A DNA stretch of 64,000 nt, taken from positions 1 through 64,000 of the forward strand of contig NZ_JTFC01000033.1 in the NCBI RefSeq assembly GCF_003991225.1, written 5' to 3'. Numbering within the stretch: position 1 is the stretch's first letter; each line of letters starts with the position of its first letter. The notes beneath the pieces were generated by a model, which saw only the letters and a list, made by a program, of their open reading frames with translations, was not told the origin of the DNA and searched no databases. A program made the translations under genes and the position numbers. Positions 54,605-63,200 of the stretch are shown here, in pieces. This DNA comes from Candidatus Kurthia intestinigallinarum (GTDB lineage Bacteria > Bacillota > Bacilli > Bacillales_A > Planococcaceae).

Positions 54605-55123
54605 TTAGCCATTCTCAGAGTCTTTGAATGATTTTTCGAAAATATCCATAAAATCGTCGCCATAAATATTACGAATAACAGCCATTAATTCTAGATATTG
54701 CGGGAACTTGCCGTACATTTCTTTTAAAGGAAGAGACCCCTCTAATACAGCGTGGTTAGTAGAATTGAAGCTGTCATCGATTTCTTTCAATAACGCTTGA
54801 CCCTTCTCTGTAATCTCCACATATGTATTTCGTTTGTCATCATCACGTTTTGAGAATGATAGCAAGCCACGTTCTTCTAAATTTTTAGAAAAATTGAACG
54901 CAGTCGAAACATGCATTACGCCAAACTTTGCAATATCCGAAATAGAAGCACCTTGTAAATTTGCTGCGATGCTTAGGACATGATGTTCGTTAATATTCAA
55001 ATCGAATGGTTTAATCCACGCTTGCCAATCTTTTTCGACAGCTTTCCAAAGCGCCTTTGAAAGATGAGCGATGCGTTGAGTATATAACATGGCTTCTTGT
55101 GCCGAGTTTATTTCTTCAGACAT
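54605..55123 (-). CDS. scoC: MarR-family transition-state regulator ScoC/Hpr
   Basis: A 172-aa winged-helix regulator. ScoC-specific segments are [31 protein letters not shown] near the start and the recognition region [28 protein letters not shown], with the wing [16 protein letters not shown]. In B. subtilis it represses proteases, peptide transporters (opp, app) and sporulation genes, so the opp operons in this window may be targets. ATG 55123 is taken (GTGGTGATAG upstream). A 13-bp perfect inverted repeat lies 100 bp upstream. Confidence 0.95.
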   Translation of the reverse strand: MSEEINSAQEAMLYTQRIAHLSKALWKAVEKDWQAWIKPFDLNINEHHVLSIAANLQGASISDIAKFGVMHVSTAFNFSKNLEERGLLSFSKRDDDKRNTYVEITEKGQALLKEIDDSFNSTNHAVLEGSLPLKEMYGKFPQYLELMAVIRNIYGDDFMDIFEKSFKDSENG

Positions 55124-55225
55124 AGCTATCACCACTTTCGCAATTTTCTTTATATTATAACATTATTTCCCAAAAGTATACAAGTTGGTTTTAATAAAAA
55201 TACGAATAATTCTAAAAATTTATGG

Positions 55226-55262
55226 TTCATGACATGTATTGTAATCCACTACATGTCATGAA
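55226..55262. repeat. 13-bp perfect inverted repeat upstream of scoC
   Basis: TTCATGACATGTA (55226-55238) and TACATGTCATGAA (55250-55262), loop 11 nt. On the + strand a T6 tract follows, although no + strand gene ends here. It lies between the YtxH gene end and the scoC promoter region. Confidence 0.7.
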
Positions 55263-55280
55263 TGTTTTTTATTGCACGTT

Positions 55281-55685
55281 TTATTGTTTTTTAAATGTTA
55301 ATCGATTGACTAATTTTTCTACTTCCATCGACATTTCGCTCGCTGCCTGACCTAATTCGTTAGCAGATTGGCTTGCTGCATCAATATTACCTTTTAAACG
55401 ATTTTGAATTGGTGCAGTGTCTTCTTGGAATTTCTGCACAGAAGTTTTGACATCAGCGACTACATTTGGCAGAGTTGTCTGTACTTCAGACTTAATCATA
55501 TCTACTGCATCCTTTATACTAGAAAAACGTTGTTGTAGTTCACTACCGACTTCCTGACTAGCTTCTTTTGTCGATTTAAATGATTGGCGGACGTCTTTAC
55601 CTGATTGGGGCGTTGATAGTAGCATAGCTGTAGCTCCTCCAACGATTCCGACTGCTAGACCTAAAAGTGATGATTTCATATTCAT
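55281..55685 (-). CDS. YtxH domain protein (YhaH position)
   Basis: A 134-aa protein with an N-terminal membrane anchor (LLGLAVGIVGGATAMLL, about 6-22) directly followed by STPQSGKDVRQ, the typical YtxH signature, and then a long amphipathic helix (30-125). Members are general-stress proteins of unknown function. AAAGGGG precedes the ATG by 9 nt. Its place between trpP and scoC matches yhaH in B. subtilis. Confidence 0.85.
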   Translation of the reverse strand: MNMKSSLLGLAVGIVGGATAMLLSTPQSGKDVRQSFKSTKEASQEVGSELQQRFSSIKDAVDMIKSEVQTTLPNVVADVKTSVQKFQEDTAPIQNRLKGNIDAASQSANELGQAASEMSMEVEKLVNRLTFKKQ

Positions 55686-55842
55686 ATGTTACGACCCCTT
55701 TCAAACATATTATTGCCTTGATTTACTCTATTAAAACATATTATTACAATATAAAGCTATGCTTGGCCATGAAATAAGCGTCGTAGCGCGATTTCAACGC
55801 AAAAAAAAGATTTGAAAAAGCTGGGTTTCATTATCGGAGCAT

Positions 55843-55880
55843 AAAAAAGAACCTCATCTTTTAAGATAAAGGTTCTTTTA
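55843..55880 (-). terminator. Terminator of trpP
   Basis: On the minus strand AAAAGAACCT..ATCTT pairs with AAGAT..AGGTTCTTTT, then U5. Confidence 0.88.
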
Positions 55881-55886
55881 GAGTAC

Positions 55887-56414
55887 CTACGCGTGAGAGG
55901 CAGCAGTATCAAAGTTTGAACGTTTGACTAAGCCTGTGATAATCGGATAGATAATCACAAAAGCTACAATATTAATGACGATTGCTGGTAATACAACAGA
56001 AACGAGCAATGCTGTGAATGGAATCTCTGCACCAACGACTAAGATGGCTGATCCTAAAAAGACACTGCCTGAAATAAATGTACCAATACCGACAAGAACA
56101 GCAGATACTGCAACTTTTTGTGATACTTTTTTCAGTACGACAATTAATGCAAAGAAAATAAATGCTGTGACGAATTTATCGATAATATTTGGTACAAAAC
56201 CTGCAGGGAATGTAGAAAATAGACCAGATAAAATACCCGTTGTTAAAGCTAGTAAAAAGACATCACGCGTATTTGGGAATAATAGAATGCCGACAAACAT
56301 CATCGTTAACATAAAGTCTGGTTTCATTCCACCCATAATGCCAGGAATTACTAGATACAATGCGCATCCAACCCCAACCAGTAAAGCCATTAACACTAAA
56401 TTTTTCGTTTTCAT
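55887..56414 (-). CDS. trpP: Tryptophan transporter TrpP
   Basis: A 175-aa membrane protein with about five to six spans, related to energy-coupling S components. GIMGGMKPDFMLTMMFVGILLFPNTRD (about 25-50) and FPAGFVPNIIDKF match YhaG/TrpP, the likely tryptophan importer of B. subtilis. TAGGAGAGATGAG precedes the ATG; this SD lies within a series of (T/G)AG triplets spaced by two bases, the binding pattern of TRAP. The neighbours scoC, ytxH-like and hit are as in B. subtilis. Confidence 0.94.
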   Translation of the reverse strand: MKTKNLVLMALLVGVGCALYLVIPGIMGGMKPDFMLTMMFVGILLFPNTRDVFLLALTTGILSGLFSTFPAGFVPNIIDKFVTAFIFFALIVVLKKVSQKVAVSAVLVGIGTFISGSVFLGSAILVVGAEIPFTALLVSVVLPAIVINIVAFVIIYPIITGLVKRSNFDTAASHA

Positions 56415-56417
56415 AAT

Positions 56418-56464
56418 CTCATCTCTCCTAAGCTATGCTTGTGTTTGTCTCCTAATGTCTCCTA
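56418..56464 (-). promoter_or_regulatory. Candidate TRAP (MtrB) binding site over the trpP SD
   Basis: Triplets on the minus strand: TAG (56464-62), GAC (59-57), TAG (54-52), GAC (49-47), an 11-nt gap, TAG (35-33), TAG (30-28), GAG (25-23), GAG (20-18). Within each group of four the spacers are exactly 2 nt. The last group contains the ribosome-binding site. Confidence 0.7.
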
Positions 56465-56488
56465 TGAGCATTAGCGAAACTTACTATG

Positions 56489-56517
56489 ATTCTACATTTC
56501 GAAGCATGTAAAAGCAA
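56489..56517 (-). promoter_or_regulatory. Promoter of trpP
   Basis: On the minus strand TTGCTT (56517-56512), a 17-bp spacer and TAGAAT (56494-56489). The start point near 56482 places all TRAP-like triplets in the transcript. Confidence 0.65.
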
Positions 56518-56565
56518 GGTTCCAAATCTTAAAAGCGTGAACATTTTGAAAAATAATTTGTCACA

Positions 56566-56590
56566 ATAAAACCCCCGCATTATGCGAGGT
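56566..56590 (-). terminator. Terminator of hit
   Basis: On the minus strand CCTCGCAT pairs with ATGCGGGG, then GUUUUAUU. Confidence 0.75.
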
Positions 56591-56600
56591 TATGTACAGT

Positions 56601-57020
56601 TTATAGATTTGCTTTGATTTTTTCAGAAAGCTCAGCTAAAATCGCTGGTGTAAATTCATCTTGTTTTGTATTCCATGTAGCTTTGAAGCCATCTGTTTCA
56701 TCATAGCGAGGAATGAAATGTAGGTGAAAATGGAAAACACTTTGTCCAGCAGCTTCACCATTATTATTTAATAAGTTCATGCCGACTGGATTGAACGTTT
56801 TATTAATAGCATTTGCAATTTTGGGAGCGACAGAGAATAGATGACTTGCAACTTCTTCTGACATTTCAAAAACATTTGCTGCATGTTCTTTTGGAATAAG
56901 TAATGTATGGCCTTTTGTTAATGGACCGATATCCATAAAGGCAAATACATGCTCATCCTCATAAATTTTCGTGCTTGGAATATCTCCAGCAATGATTTTA
57001 CAAAATAGACAATCTGACAT
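56601..57020 (-). CDS. hit: HIT family nucleotide-binding protein Hit
   Basis: A 139-aa histidine-triad protein: SDCLFCKIIAGDIPSTK at the start (Zn ligands Cys4, Cys7) and the triad QSVFHFHLHFIPR (about 95-107). It hydrolyses nucleoside phosphoramidates or dinucleotides, physiological substrate unknown. Divergent from ecsAB, as in B. subtilis. AAAGGTGTG precedes the ATG. Confidence 0.95.
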   Translation of the reverse strand: MSDCLFCKIIAGDIPSTKIYEDEHVFAFMDIGPLTKGHTLLIPKEHAANVFEMSEEVASHLFSVAPKIANAINKTFNPVGMNLLNNNGEAAGQSVFHFHLHFIPRYDETDGFKATWNTKQDEFTPAILAELSEKIKANL

Positions 57021-57145
57021 GTAAATTCACACCTTTCAATGATTTGTTTCTATTTTACCATATGACAACTGCGTGATAGGATGATTTTTGCTAAACTAAT
57101 GGCAGGAGTTTGAAAAGTACGACTCGAAATGGAGTGACGATATTA

Positions 57146-57886
57146 ATGACAGTTTTAGAAGTAAAAGATTTAACAGGGGGCTATACGCGTAAGCCGGTCA
57201 TTCACGATTTGGATTTTTCGCTAGAACCTGGTGAGCTTGTTGGTTTAATTGGTTTAAATGGTGCGGGGAAAAGTACAACGATTAAACATATTATTGGAAT
57301 GATGCAGCCGCAAAAAGGTGAAATTCGTATTAACGGGAAAACGATGCAAGAAAATATGGATGTTTATCGTACATCGTTTTCATACATTCCAGAAACACCA
57401 GTACTATATGACGAATTAACATTACGTGAGCATTTAGAAATGACAGCAATGGCTTATAATATCCCACTTAATATTATGGAAGAACGCGTTGCACCTTTAT
57501 TAAAAGAATTTCGTATGGAAAAACGTTTGAATTGGTTTCCATCACATTTTTCAAAAGGAATGCGCCAGAAAGTAATGATTATGTGTGCATTTTTAGTCAA
57601 CCCATCACTTTACATTATTGATGAACCTTTCTTAGGACTTGATCCGCTTGCGATTAGTTTATTGCTAGAACAAATGGATGAAAAGAAAAAGGACGGGGCA
57701 GCTATTTTAATGTCGACGCACGTTCTTGCAACAGCTGAACAGCACTGTGATAAGATTTTATTAATTCATGAAGGTCGTGTACGTGCATTTGGGACAATGG
57801 ATGATTTACGCCAATCATTCCATATGCCAAATGCGTCACTCGACGATTTATATATTCAAATGACGAAGGAACAGCTAGATGCGTAA
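57146..57886 (+). CDS. ecsA: ABC transporter ATPase EcsA
   Basis: A 246-aa ATPase: Walker A GLNGAGKST (about 38-46), signature FSKGMRQKV, Walker B YIIDEPFLGLD. EcsA works with EcsB; in B. subtilis the pair affects intramembrane proteolysis by RasP, secretion, competence and sporulation. ATG 57146 is chosen (TGGAGTGA 8 nt upstream) over the in-frame start at 57110. Overlaps ecsB by 8 nt. Confidence 0.95.
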   Translation: MTVLEVKDLTGGYTRKPVIHDLDFSLEPGELVGLIGLNGAGKSTTIKHIIGMMQPQKGEIRINGKTMQENMDVYRTSFSYIPETPVLYDELTLREHLEMTAMAYNIPLNIMEERVAPLLKEFRMEKRLNWFPSHFSKGMRQKVMIMCAFLVNPSLYIIDEPFLGLDPLAISLLLEQMDEKKKDGAAILMSTHVLATAEQHCDKILLIHEGRVRAFGTMDDLRQSFHMPNASLDDLYIQMTKEQLDA

Positions 57887-59066
57887 TTTAGAAGATGTTT
57901 GGCGTAAACGGTCAGCACATTATACGGAAGAACTTAAAAAGTATATGCGCTATATTTTTACAGGACATATGGCCATTGTCATTGTCTTTTTAATGGGCGC
58001 AGGCGGGTATCAGTATAGTCATTGGTTAGACGCTAACCATGGCAATACAAATACACCATCTCTTGAAATTGCAACACTTATCGTGGCATTTTTCTTAATG
58101 CTTAGTCGACCTGTTACCTTATTAAAAAAACCTGATGAAGTGTATTTATTACCGCTTGAAACAAAGCTCGGTGTCTATTTCAAACATGCACTAAGGTTTA
58201 CATTTACAACACAAGCTGTTATCGCAGTAATTGTCTATATTGTGATGTGGCCGATGCTGCGACAAGTAACAGAGTTAGAAGTGTCACAAATTGTCGCAGG
58301 TCTTATTGTGACGATTGTCTTAAAATGGCTTAATATTCAAGCTGAATTTGCTTATCGCTGGAATAAAGCGGGTGAGCATGTTTGGTTGAACCGTCTTGTA
58401 CGCTATGTATTAAATGGAGCCGCATTATGGGGTGTTTTGACAGGACTTTATTTAGTGCTGGTTATTGCAGTTGTATTATTTATTGCACTATGGCTTGTAG
58501 ATAAAAAGAATATCGTGAAGCAACCATTTCCTTACGAACATTTTGTAGCACTTGAAGATAATCGTATGATGGGTATTTATCGTTTTGCGAATTATTTTAC
58601 GGATGTACCACAAGTGCATGGCAGTATTAAACGTCGCCCATATTTTGACTTCCTATATAATATGGTACCTAAAAAGCATAAAACAACATTTGAATATTAT
58701 TTATTCCGTAGTGTTATTCGTACGGATGATCACTTTTACTTATGGCTGCGTTTAGTGGTTATTAATGCGCTTATTGTTGCTTTTGTAGACATTACGATTG
58801 CAGGAGCGATTATTTCAGCAGCACTTGCATTTGCGGTTGCTATTCAACTGAAGCAGGCGATTGCATCAACGCATGAATTTACGATGAGTATGTTGTATCC
58901 ATTACCACAAGATTCACGCCAAAAAGCAGCGGTTAAAATCGTGCGATACTTTATTATTGCGCAGGCAGTTATTGTCTTACTAGCAAGCATTATGCAACCC
59001 TATTTTTATGTCTATGCTCTTATTGTTTTAGTTGTTGGTGAAGTGACATTGCGTTTATCAAAATAA
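57879..59066 (+). CDS. ecsB: ABC transporter permease EcsB
   Basis: A 395-aa membrane protein with about eight to ten spans in groups. N-terminal RKRSAHYTEELKKYMRYIFTGH and the RPVTLLKKPDEVYLLPLE segment are typical of EcsB. It is translationally coupled to ecsA. ecsC, third gene of the operon in B. subtilis, is absent here: a terminator follows and then the convergent amidohydrolase gene. Confidence 0.94.
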   Translation: MRNLEDVWRKRSAHYTEELKKYMRYIFTGHMAIVIVFLMGAGGYQYSHWLDANHGNTNTPSLEIATLIVAFFLMLSRPVTLLKKPDEVYLLPLETKLGVYFKHALRFTFTTQAVIAVIVYIVMWPMLRQVTELEVSQIVAGLIVTIVLKWLNIQAEFAYRWNKAGEHVWLNRLVRYVLNGAALWGVLTGLYLVLVIAVVLFIALWLVDKKNIVKQPFPYEHFVALEDNRMMGIYRFANYFTDVPQVHGSIKRRPYFDFLYNMVPKKHKTTFEYYLFRSVIRTDDHFYLWLRLVVINALIVAFVDITIAGAIISAALAFAVAIQLKQAIASTHEFTMSMLYPLPQDSRQKAAVKIVRYFIIAQAVIVLLASIMQPYFYVYALIVLVVGEVTLRLSK

Positions 59067-59114
59067 AGAAGCTAGGTTAAAGAAATTCCTAGCCGAAAAA
59101 GATATGCATAAGAA

Positions 59115-59156
59115 AAGAAGGAATCGCGTCAATTTGACGTGGTTCCTTCTTTTTAT
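59115..59156. terminator. Bidirectional terminator ecsAB / amidohydrolase
   Basis: AGAAGGAATCGCGTC pairs with GACGTGGTTCCTTCT (with G-T pairs), then T5. Confidence 0.88.
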
Positions 59157-59188
59157 TGTGAACCTATTGAAATCGAGGTTTTCTTTTA

Positions 59189-60358
59189 TTATGTTTCTTG
59201 ATATTTCAATACAGCGCCAAGCATTGTTTGTGCGCCTACAATCATTGCTTCTTCATCAAAATCAAATTTACCGTGATGATGTGGGTAAGCAATACCACTT
59301 TTTGGCTTTGCACCAGTCAAGAAAAAGACGCCAGGAACTTGCTCTAGATAATATGCAAAGTCTTCGCCGACCATCAACGGCTGAATAAAATGGCTATCGA
59401 TAACAGCAGGCACTGAGTAAGCAAAATCATGTAAGAATTGTGCGCAGCGATCATCATTAATAACCGGTGGATACCCATCAATAATATTAAGTTCATAGGA
59501 AGCACCGGCACTCAGACAAATACCTTGCAAAATACGCGTCATTTCGTCGTAAACTTCTTTTTTGGTTTCATCATCAAATACGCGTACAGTGCCTTTTAAA
59601 ATGGCTTTTTCTGCAATGATATTATAGGTCTCGCCAGCTTCTATTGCACCGACTGAAAGAACTGCTGGAGATAATGGATTAAGTCGTCTAGAAACGATTT
59701 GCTGAAGCTGTTGAATAACCGTAGCGGTCAACGCAATAGCATCAACTGAAGTTTGTGGTGCACCACCATGGCCGCCCTTACCGATTAATGTAATTTTAAA
59801 GTTGGAGGCGGCTGCCATAAGTGGACCTTGTGTTGTATAAATATGACCGCTTTCAAAAAGTGACCAGAGATGTGTTCCAAATATAGCATCCACACCATTT
59901 AAACAACCTGCTTTAATCATGTCGATAGCACCACCTGGCGGATGTTCTTCTGCGGGCTGGTGAATTAGAACATAGTTACCACTAATCGTTTTTTCATGAC
60001 GCTTTAAAATACGTGCAATCGTAAGAAGCATTGCAGTGTGCCCATCATGGCCACAAGAATGGCTAACATTGTCTGTTTGGGAACGGTATGGAACCTCTTT
60101 TTGGTCATGAATAGGTAGTGCATCAAAATCTGCACGAAGCGCAATTGTTTTACCTGGGTTTGCGCCATTAATTCGTGCAACGATACCATAGCCTCCACCA
60201 AAGTTTGATTCGTAGTGGACACCCATGGCATCATATTGTGCGGTAATAAAAGCAGCGGTCTTTGTTTCTTTAAACGACAGTTCGGGGTGCATATGTAAAA
60301 AACGTCGTGTTTGGCGCATTTCTTCAAAAGCATCTGAAATTTCTCGATAAAAATCCAT
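59189..60358 (-). CDS. yhaA: M20 family amidohydrolase (YhaA-like)
   Basis: A 389-aa metal-dependent hydrolase of the N-acyl-L-amino acid amidohydrolase/HipO type. Motifs: HMHPELSFKE, SCGHDGHTAML (metal ligands Cys and His, about 95-105), PAEEHPPGGA (Glu) and a C-terminal HHHGKFDFDEEAM. It removes acyl groups from amino acids; real substrate unknown. ATG 60358 is taken, with AGTGGGGA upstream. In B. subtilis yhaA also borders the ecs genes. Confidence 0.9.
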   Translation of the reverse strand: MDFYREISDAFEEMRQTRRFLHMHPELSFKETKTAAFITAQYDAMGVHYESNFGGGYGIVARINGANPGKTIALRADFDALPIHDQKEVPYRSQTDNVSHSCGHDGHTAMLLTIARILKRHEKTISGNYVLIHQPAEEHPPGGAIDMIKAGCLNGVDAIFGTHLWSLFESGHIYTTQGPLMAAASNFKITLIGKGGHGGAPQTSVDAIALTATVIQQLQQIVSRRLNPLSPAVLSVGAIEAGETYNIIAEKAILKGTVRVFDDETKKEVYDEMTRILQGICLSAGASYELNIIDGYPPVINDDRCAQFLHDFAYSVPAVIDSHFIQPLMVGEDFAYYLEQVPGVFFLTGAKPKSGIAYPHHHGKFDFDEEAMIVGAQTMLGAVLKYQET

Positions 60359-60386
60359 AAAATCCCCACTTTCTTTTTGTATATTG

Positions 60387-60413
60387 AAAAAGCCGACCAT
60401 ATTGGCCAGCTTA
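60387..60413 (-). terminator. Terminator of hmoB
   Basis: On the minus strand AGCTGGCCA pairs with TGGTCGGCT (9 bp, two G-U), then U5. Confidence 0.85.
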
Positions 60414-60417
60414 TTTA

Positions 60418-60963
60418 TTAACGGCGTTCGTCATCCTCATCGGGGAAGTCAACATCGTCAAGATTTGTTGTATACGTTTTTGTAAAGAGTGTTGGTTCAA
60501 ATGCCTGACTGTTCATATTAATTGTGCCAATTTCCTGATAACTAGCGATGGCATCCTTATAATCATCTGTTAACTTCCATGCTTCAAATGACCCGGCACC
60601 TGTCCATTCTGTTAAAACAGCGTAATCTGTATCATTTAAAGGACGTAATAAACGGAATGCAACGAAGCCAGGTTCTTTACCGATGCCATGTTGGCGCTGT
60701 TTAAAACGATCTTCAAATACTTGATGTTGTTCTTGCATAATAGATACGTAGATTACTGCAAAAAAGCCGTGTTCTTCAAGCTGACCTTCTGACGCGACAA
60801 CCTCATATTTTTTTGGTGCTGCGAACTTTGTTTTTTTATCGGTTTCATGAAGCAAAATTGAATTGATTTCATTATGTGCTAAAATCATTTGTTCTTTTTT
60901 ATACTTTTCTTTAAGCGTTTGCATGAAATCGGCTGTACCAATTGCAATATATAAATTTGTCAT
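60418..60963 (-). CDS. hmoB: Heme-degrading monooxygenase HmoB-like
   Basis: A 181-aa protein with an antibiotic-biosynthesis-monooxygenase (ABM) fold in the C-terminal part (about 65-155: FFAVIYVSIMQEQHQVFEDRFKQRQHGIGKEPGFVAFRLLRP, WKLTDDYKDA). The N-terminal third is less conserved and the tail is acidic (DDVDFPDEDDERR). B. subtilis HmoB (YhgC) opens heme to release iron and lies beside the hem genes, as here; it would balance the hemEHY operon. Divergent from hemE. Confidence 0.85.
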   Translation of the reverse strand: MTNLYIAIGTADFMQTLKEKYKKEQMILAHNEINSILLHETDKKTKFAAPKKYEVVASEGQLEEHGFFAVIYVSIMQEQHQVFEDRFKQRQHGIGKEPGFVAFRLLRPLNDTDYAVLTEWTGAGSFEAWKLTDDYKDAIASYQEIGTINMNSQAFEPTLFTKTYTTNLDDVDFPDEDDERR

Positions 60964-61180
60964 GGTTATACCCCTTTATTTAATAGTGTATTTATTATAT
61001 TACCTTATAACAGAGAGGTGAAACGAAACCGACAAAATTCTGTCACGTTTTAAGAAATTTATATGACAAATTGAGCCGAAAACTATACATCGCGGCATTG
61101 AAAGATTATAGTGAACAATGGATACAAACGTCGGATTTTTTATGTAAAATTAGAAATGAGAGAAGGGAAGAAATACAGAT

Positions 61181-62227
61181 ATGACAGTTTTTAATGATAC
61201 TTTATTACGTGCATCTCGTGGTGAGAGCACGGAGCATACCCCTGTTTGGTATATGCGCCAAGCCGGTCGTTCACAACCAGAATACCGCAAAATTAAAGAG
61301 AAATACTCACTTGAGGAAATTACACATCAACCTGAACTTTGTGCGTATGTCACACATTTACCCGTACAAAACTACAATGTTGATGCGGCAATTTTATACA
61401 AAGACATCGTAACGCCTCTTCCTGGAATGGGCGTTGATGTGAAAATTCAAGCTGGTGTGGGTCCTGTTATTTCAAATCCAATTCGCTCAGCGAAGGATAT
61501 TGATAATTTACGTGAGTTTCATCCAGAAGAGCATGTGCCCTTCGTATTAGATACGATTAAACTTTTAACAGAAGAACAATTAAATGTACCGTTAATCGGT
61601 TTCGCAGGTGCACCATTTACGCTTGCTAGTTATATGATTGAAGGCGGTCCATCAAAGAACTATGCGAAAACAAAATCATTTATGGTATCTGAGCCACAAG
61701 CATGGTTTAAACTAATGGATAAATTAGGAGATATGATTGTTACAGACTTGAAAGCACAAATTAAAGCTGGTGCAAAAGCATTCCAAATTTTTGATTCATG
61801 GGCAGGCGCATTAAGCCATGAAGATTATGTAATTTTTATTAAGCCTGTTATGACACGAATCTTTAATGAATTAAAAGATGAAGGCGTACCAATGATTATG
61901 TTCGGGGTTGGCACAAGCCACCTCGTACTTGATTGGCAGGAGCTACCGCTTGATGTGGTTGGATTAGATTGGCGTTTACCAATTAAGCAAGCACGTCAAA
62001 TGGGAATCACAAAGCCAGTGCAAGGAAACTTAGATCCAACGCTTCTATTAGCAGATTGGAATGTTCTTGAAGCGCGTACCAAAGTAATTATCGACCAAGG
62101 ATTAGAAACGCCTGGGCATATTTTCAACTTAGGTCACGGTGTATTCCCATCTGTTGATCCAGATGTATTAAAACGTTTAACAACATTAATCCATGACTAT
62201 AGCCGCGAACAAATCGCGAAAAAATAA
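61181..62227 (+). CDS. hemE: Uroporphyrinogen decarboxylase
   Basis: A 348-aa enzyme removing four carboxyl groups from uroporphyrinogen III to give coproporphyrinogen III. Signatures: [15 protein letters not shown] (about 20-34), [17 protein letters not shown] and the C-terminal [23 protein letters not shown] precedes the ATG. First gene of hemEHY, 20 nt before hemH. Confidence 0.98.
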   Translation: MTVFNDTLLRASRGESTEHTPVWYMRQAGRSQPEYRKIKEKYSLEEITHQPELCAYVTHLPVQNYNVDAAILYKDIVTPLPGMGVDVKIQAGVGPVISNPIRSAKDIDNLREFHPEEHVPFVLDTIKLLTEEQLNVPLIGFAGAPFTLASYMIEGGPSKNYAKTKSFMVSEPQAWFKLMDKLGDMIVTDLKAQIKAGAKAFQIFDSWAGALSHEDYVIFIKPVMTRIFNELKDEGVPMIMFGVGTSHLVLDWQELPLDVVGLDWRLPIKQARQMGITKPVQGNLDPTLLLADWNVLEARTKVIIDQGLETPGHIFNLGHGVFPSVDPDVLKRLTTLIHDYSREQIAKK

Positions 62228-62247
62228 TTTTTGAGGTGACAACAATA

Positions 62248-63180
62248 ATGAAAAAGCAAATTGGTTTATTAGTGATGGCATACGGCACACCACAAAAAGA
62301 CGAAGATTTAATTCCATACTACACACATATTCGTCACGGACACCGTCCAACAGACGCACAAATCGAAGACTTACGTAGTCGCTACCAGGCAATCGGTGGT
62401 ATTTCACCACTTGCAGCAACGACAGAAAAACAAGCAGCTGCATTAGGTGCTCGTTTAAATGAAGTACAAGATGAAGTGGAATATAAAGTGTATATCGGTT
62501 TAAAACATATTGCACCATTTATTGAAGATGCAGTTGAACAAATGATTAATGATGGTATAACCGAAGCTGTTGGTATCGTATTAGCACCACACTTTTCATT
62601 ATTCTCAACTAAAGCGTATCACACACGTGCAATCGAAAAAGCTCAAACATTAGATGCAAACTTCAAATTTAAAGGCATCGATAGCTGGTATAAGGAAGAA
62701 AAATTCTTACAATACTGGACTGAAAAAATTAATGCTGAATTTGATGGAATGTCAGATGAAGAACGTGAAACAGCTTGTTTAGTTGTTTGTGCGCATTCTC
62801 TTCCAGAAAAAATTATCGCAATGGGTGACCCATATGCAGATCAACTATTCGAAACAAAAGATTTACTACAACAACGTACAGGTTTGAAAAATGTTGCATT
62901 TGGATGGCAATCAGCTGGACAAACAAAAGATCCTTGGTTAGGCCCAGATGTACAAGATTTAACACGTGACTTATACAATGATAAAGGGTACCGTTCATTC
63001 ACCTATGTACCAGTTGGTTTTGTTGCAGAACATTTAGAAGTACTTTATGACAATGACTATGAATGTAAGACAGTATGTGAAGAATTAGGTGCGAACTATC
63101 ACCGTCCAGCAATGCCAAATGACAATGCTTTATTCATTGATGCTATGGCAGATGCCGTTCAGAAAGCGTTCGCGAAATAG
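62248..63180 (+). CDS. hemH: Ferrochelatase (coproporphyrin III type)
   Basis: A 310-aa enzyme inserting Fe2+ into the porphyrin. Signatures: MAYGTPQKDEDLIPYYTHIRHG at the start, the catalytic His region VVCAHSLPEKII (about 180-191) and FGWQSAGQTKDPWLGPD. In Gram-positives of this kind it acts on coproporphyrin III. ATG 62248 is chosen, 8 nt after GAGGTGA; the GTG at 62236 is part of that SD. hemY follows 20 nt later. Confidence 0.97.
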   Translation: MKKQIGLLVMAYGTPQKDEDLIPYYTHIRHGHRPTDAQIEDLRSRYQAIGGISPLAATTEKQAAALGARLNEVQDEVEYKVYIGLKHIAPFIEDAVEQMINDGITEAVGIVLAPHFSLFSTKAYHTRAIEKAQTLDANFKFKGIDSWYKEEKFLQYWTEKINAEFDGMSDEERETACLVVCAHSLPEKIIAMGDPYADQLFETKDLLQQRTGLKNVAFGWQSAGQTKDPWLGPDVQDLTRDLYNDKGYRSFTYVPVGFVAEHLEVLYDNDYECKTVCEELGANYHRPAMPNDNALFIDAMADAVQKAFAK

Positions 63181-63200
63181 GATAGAAAGTGATGATACAT

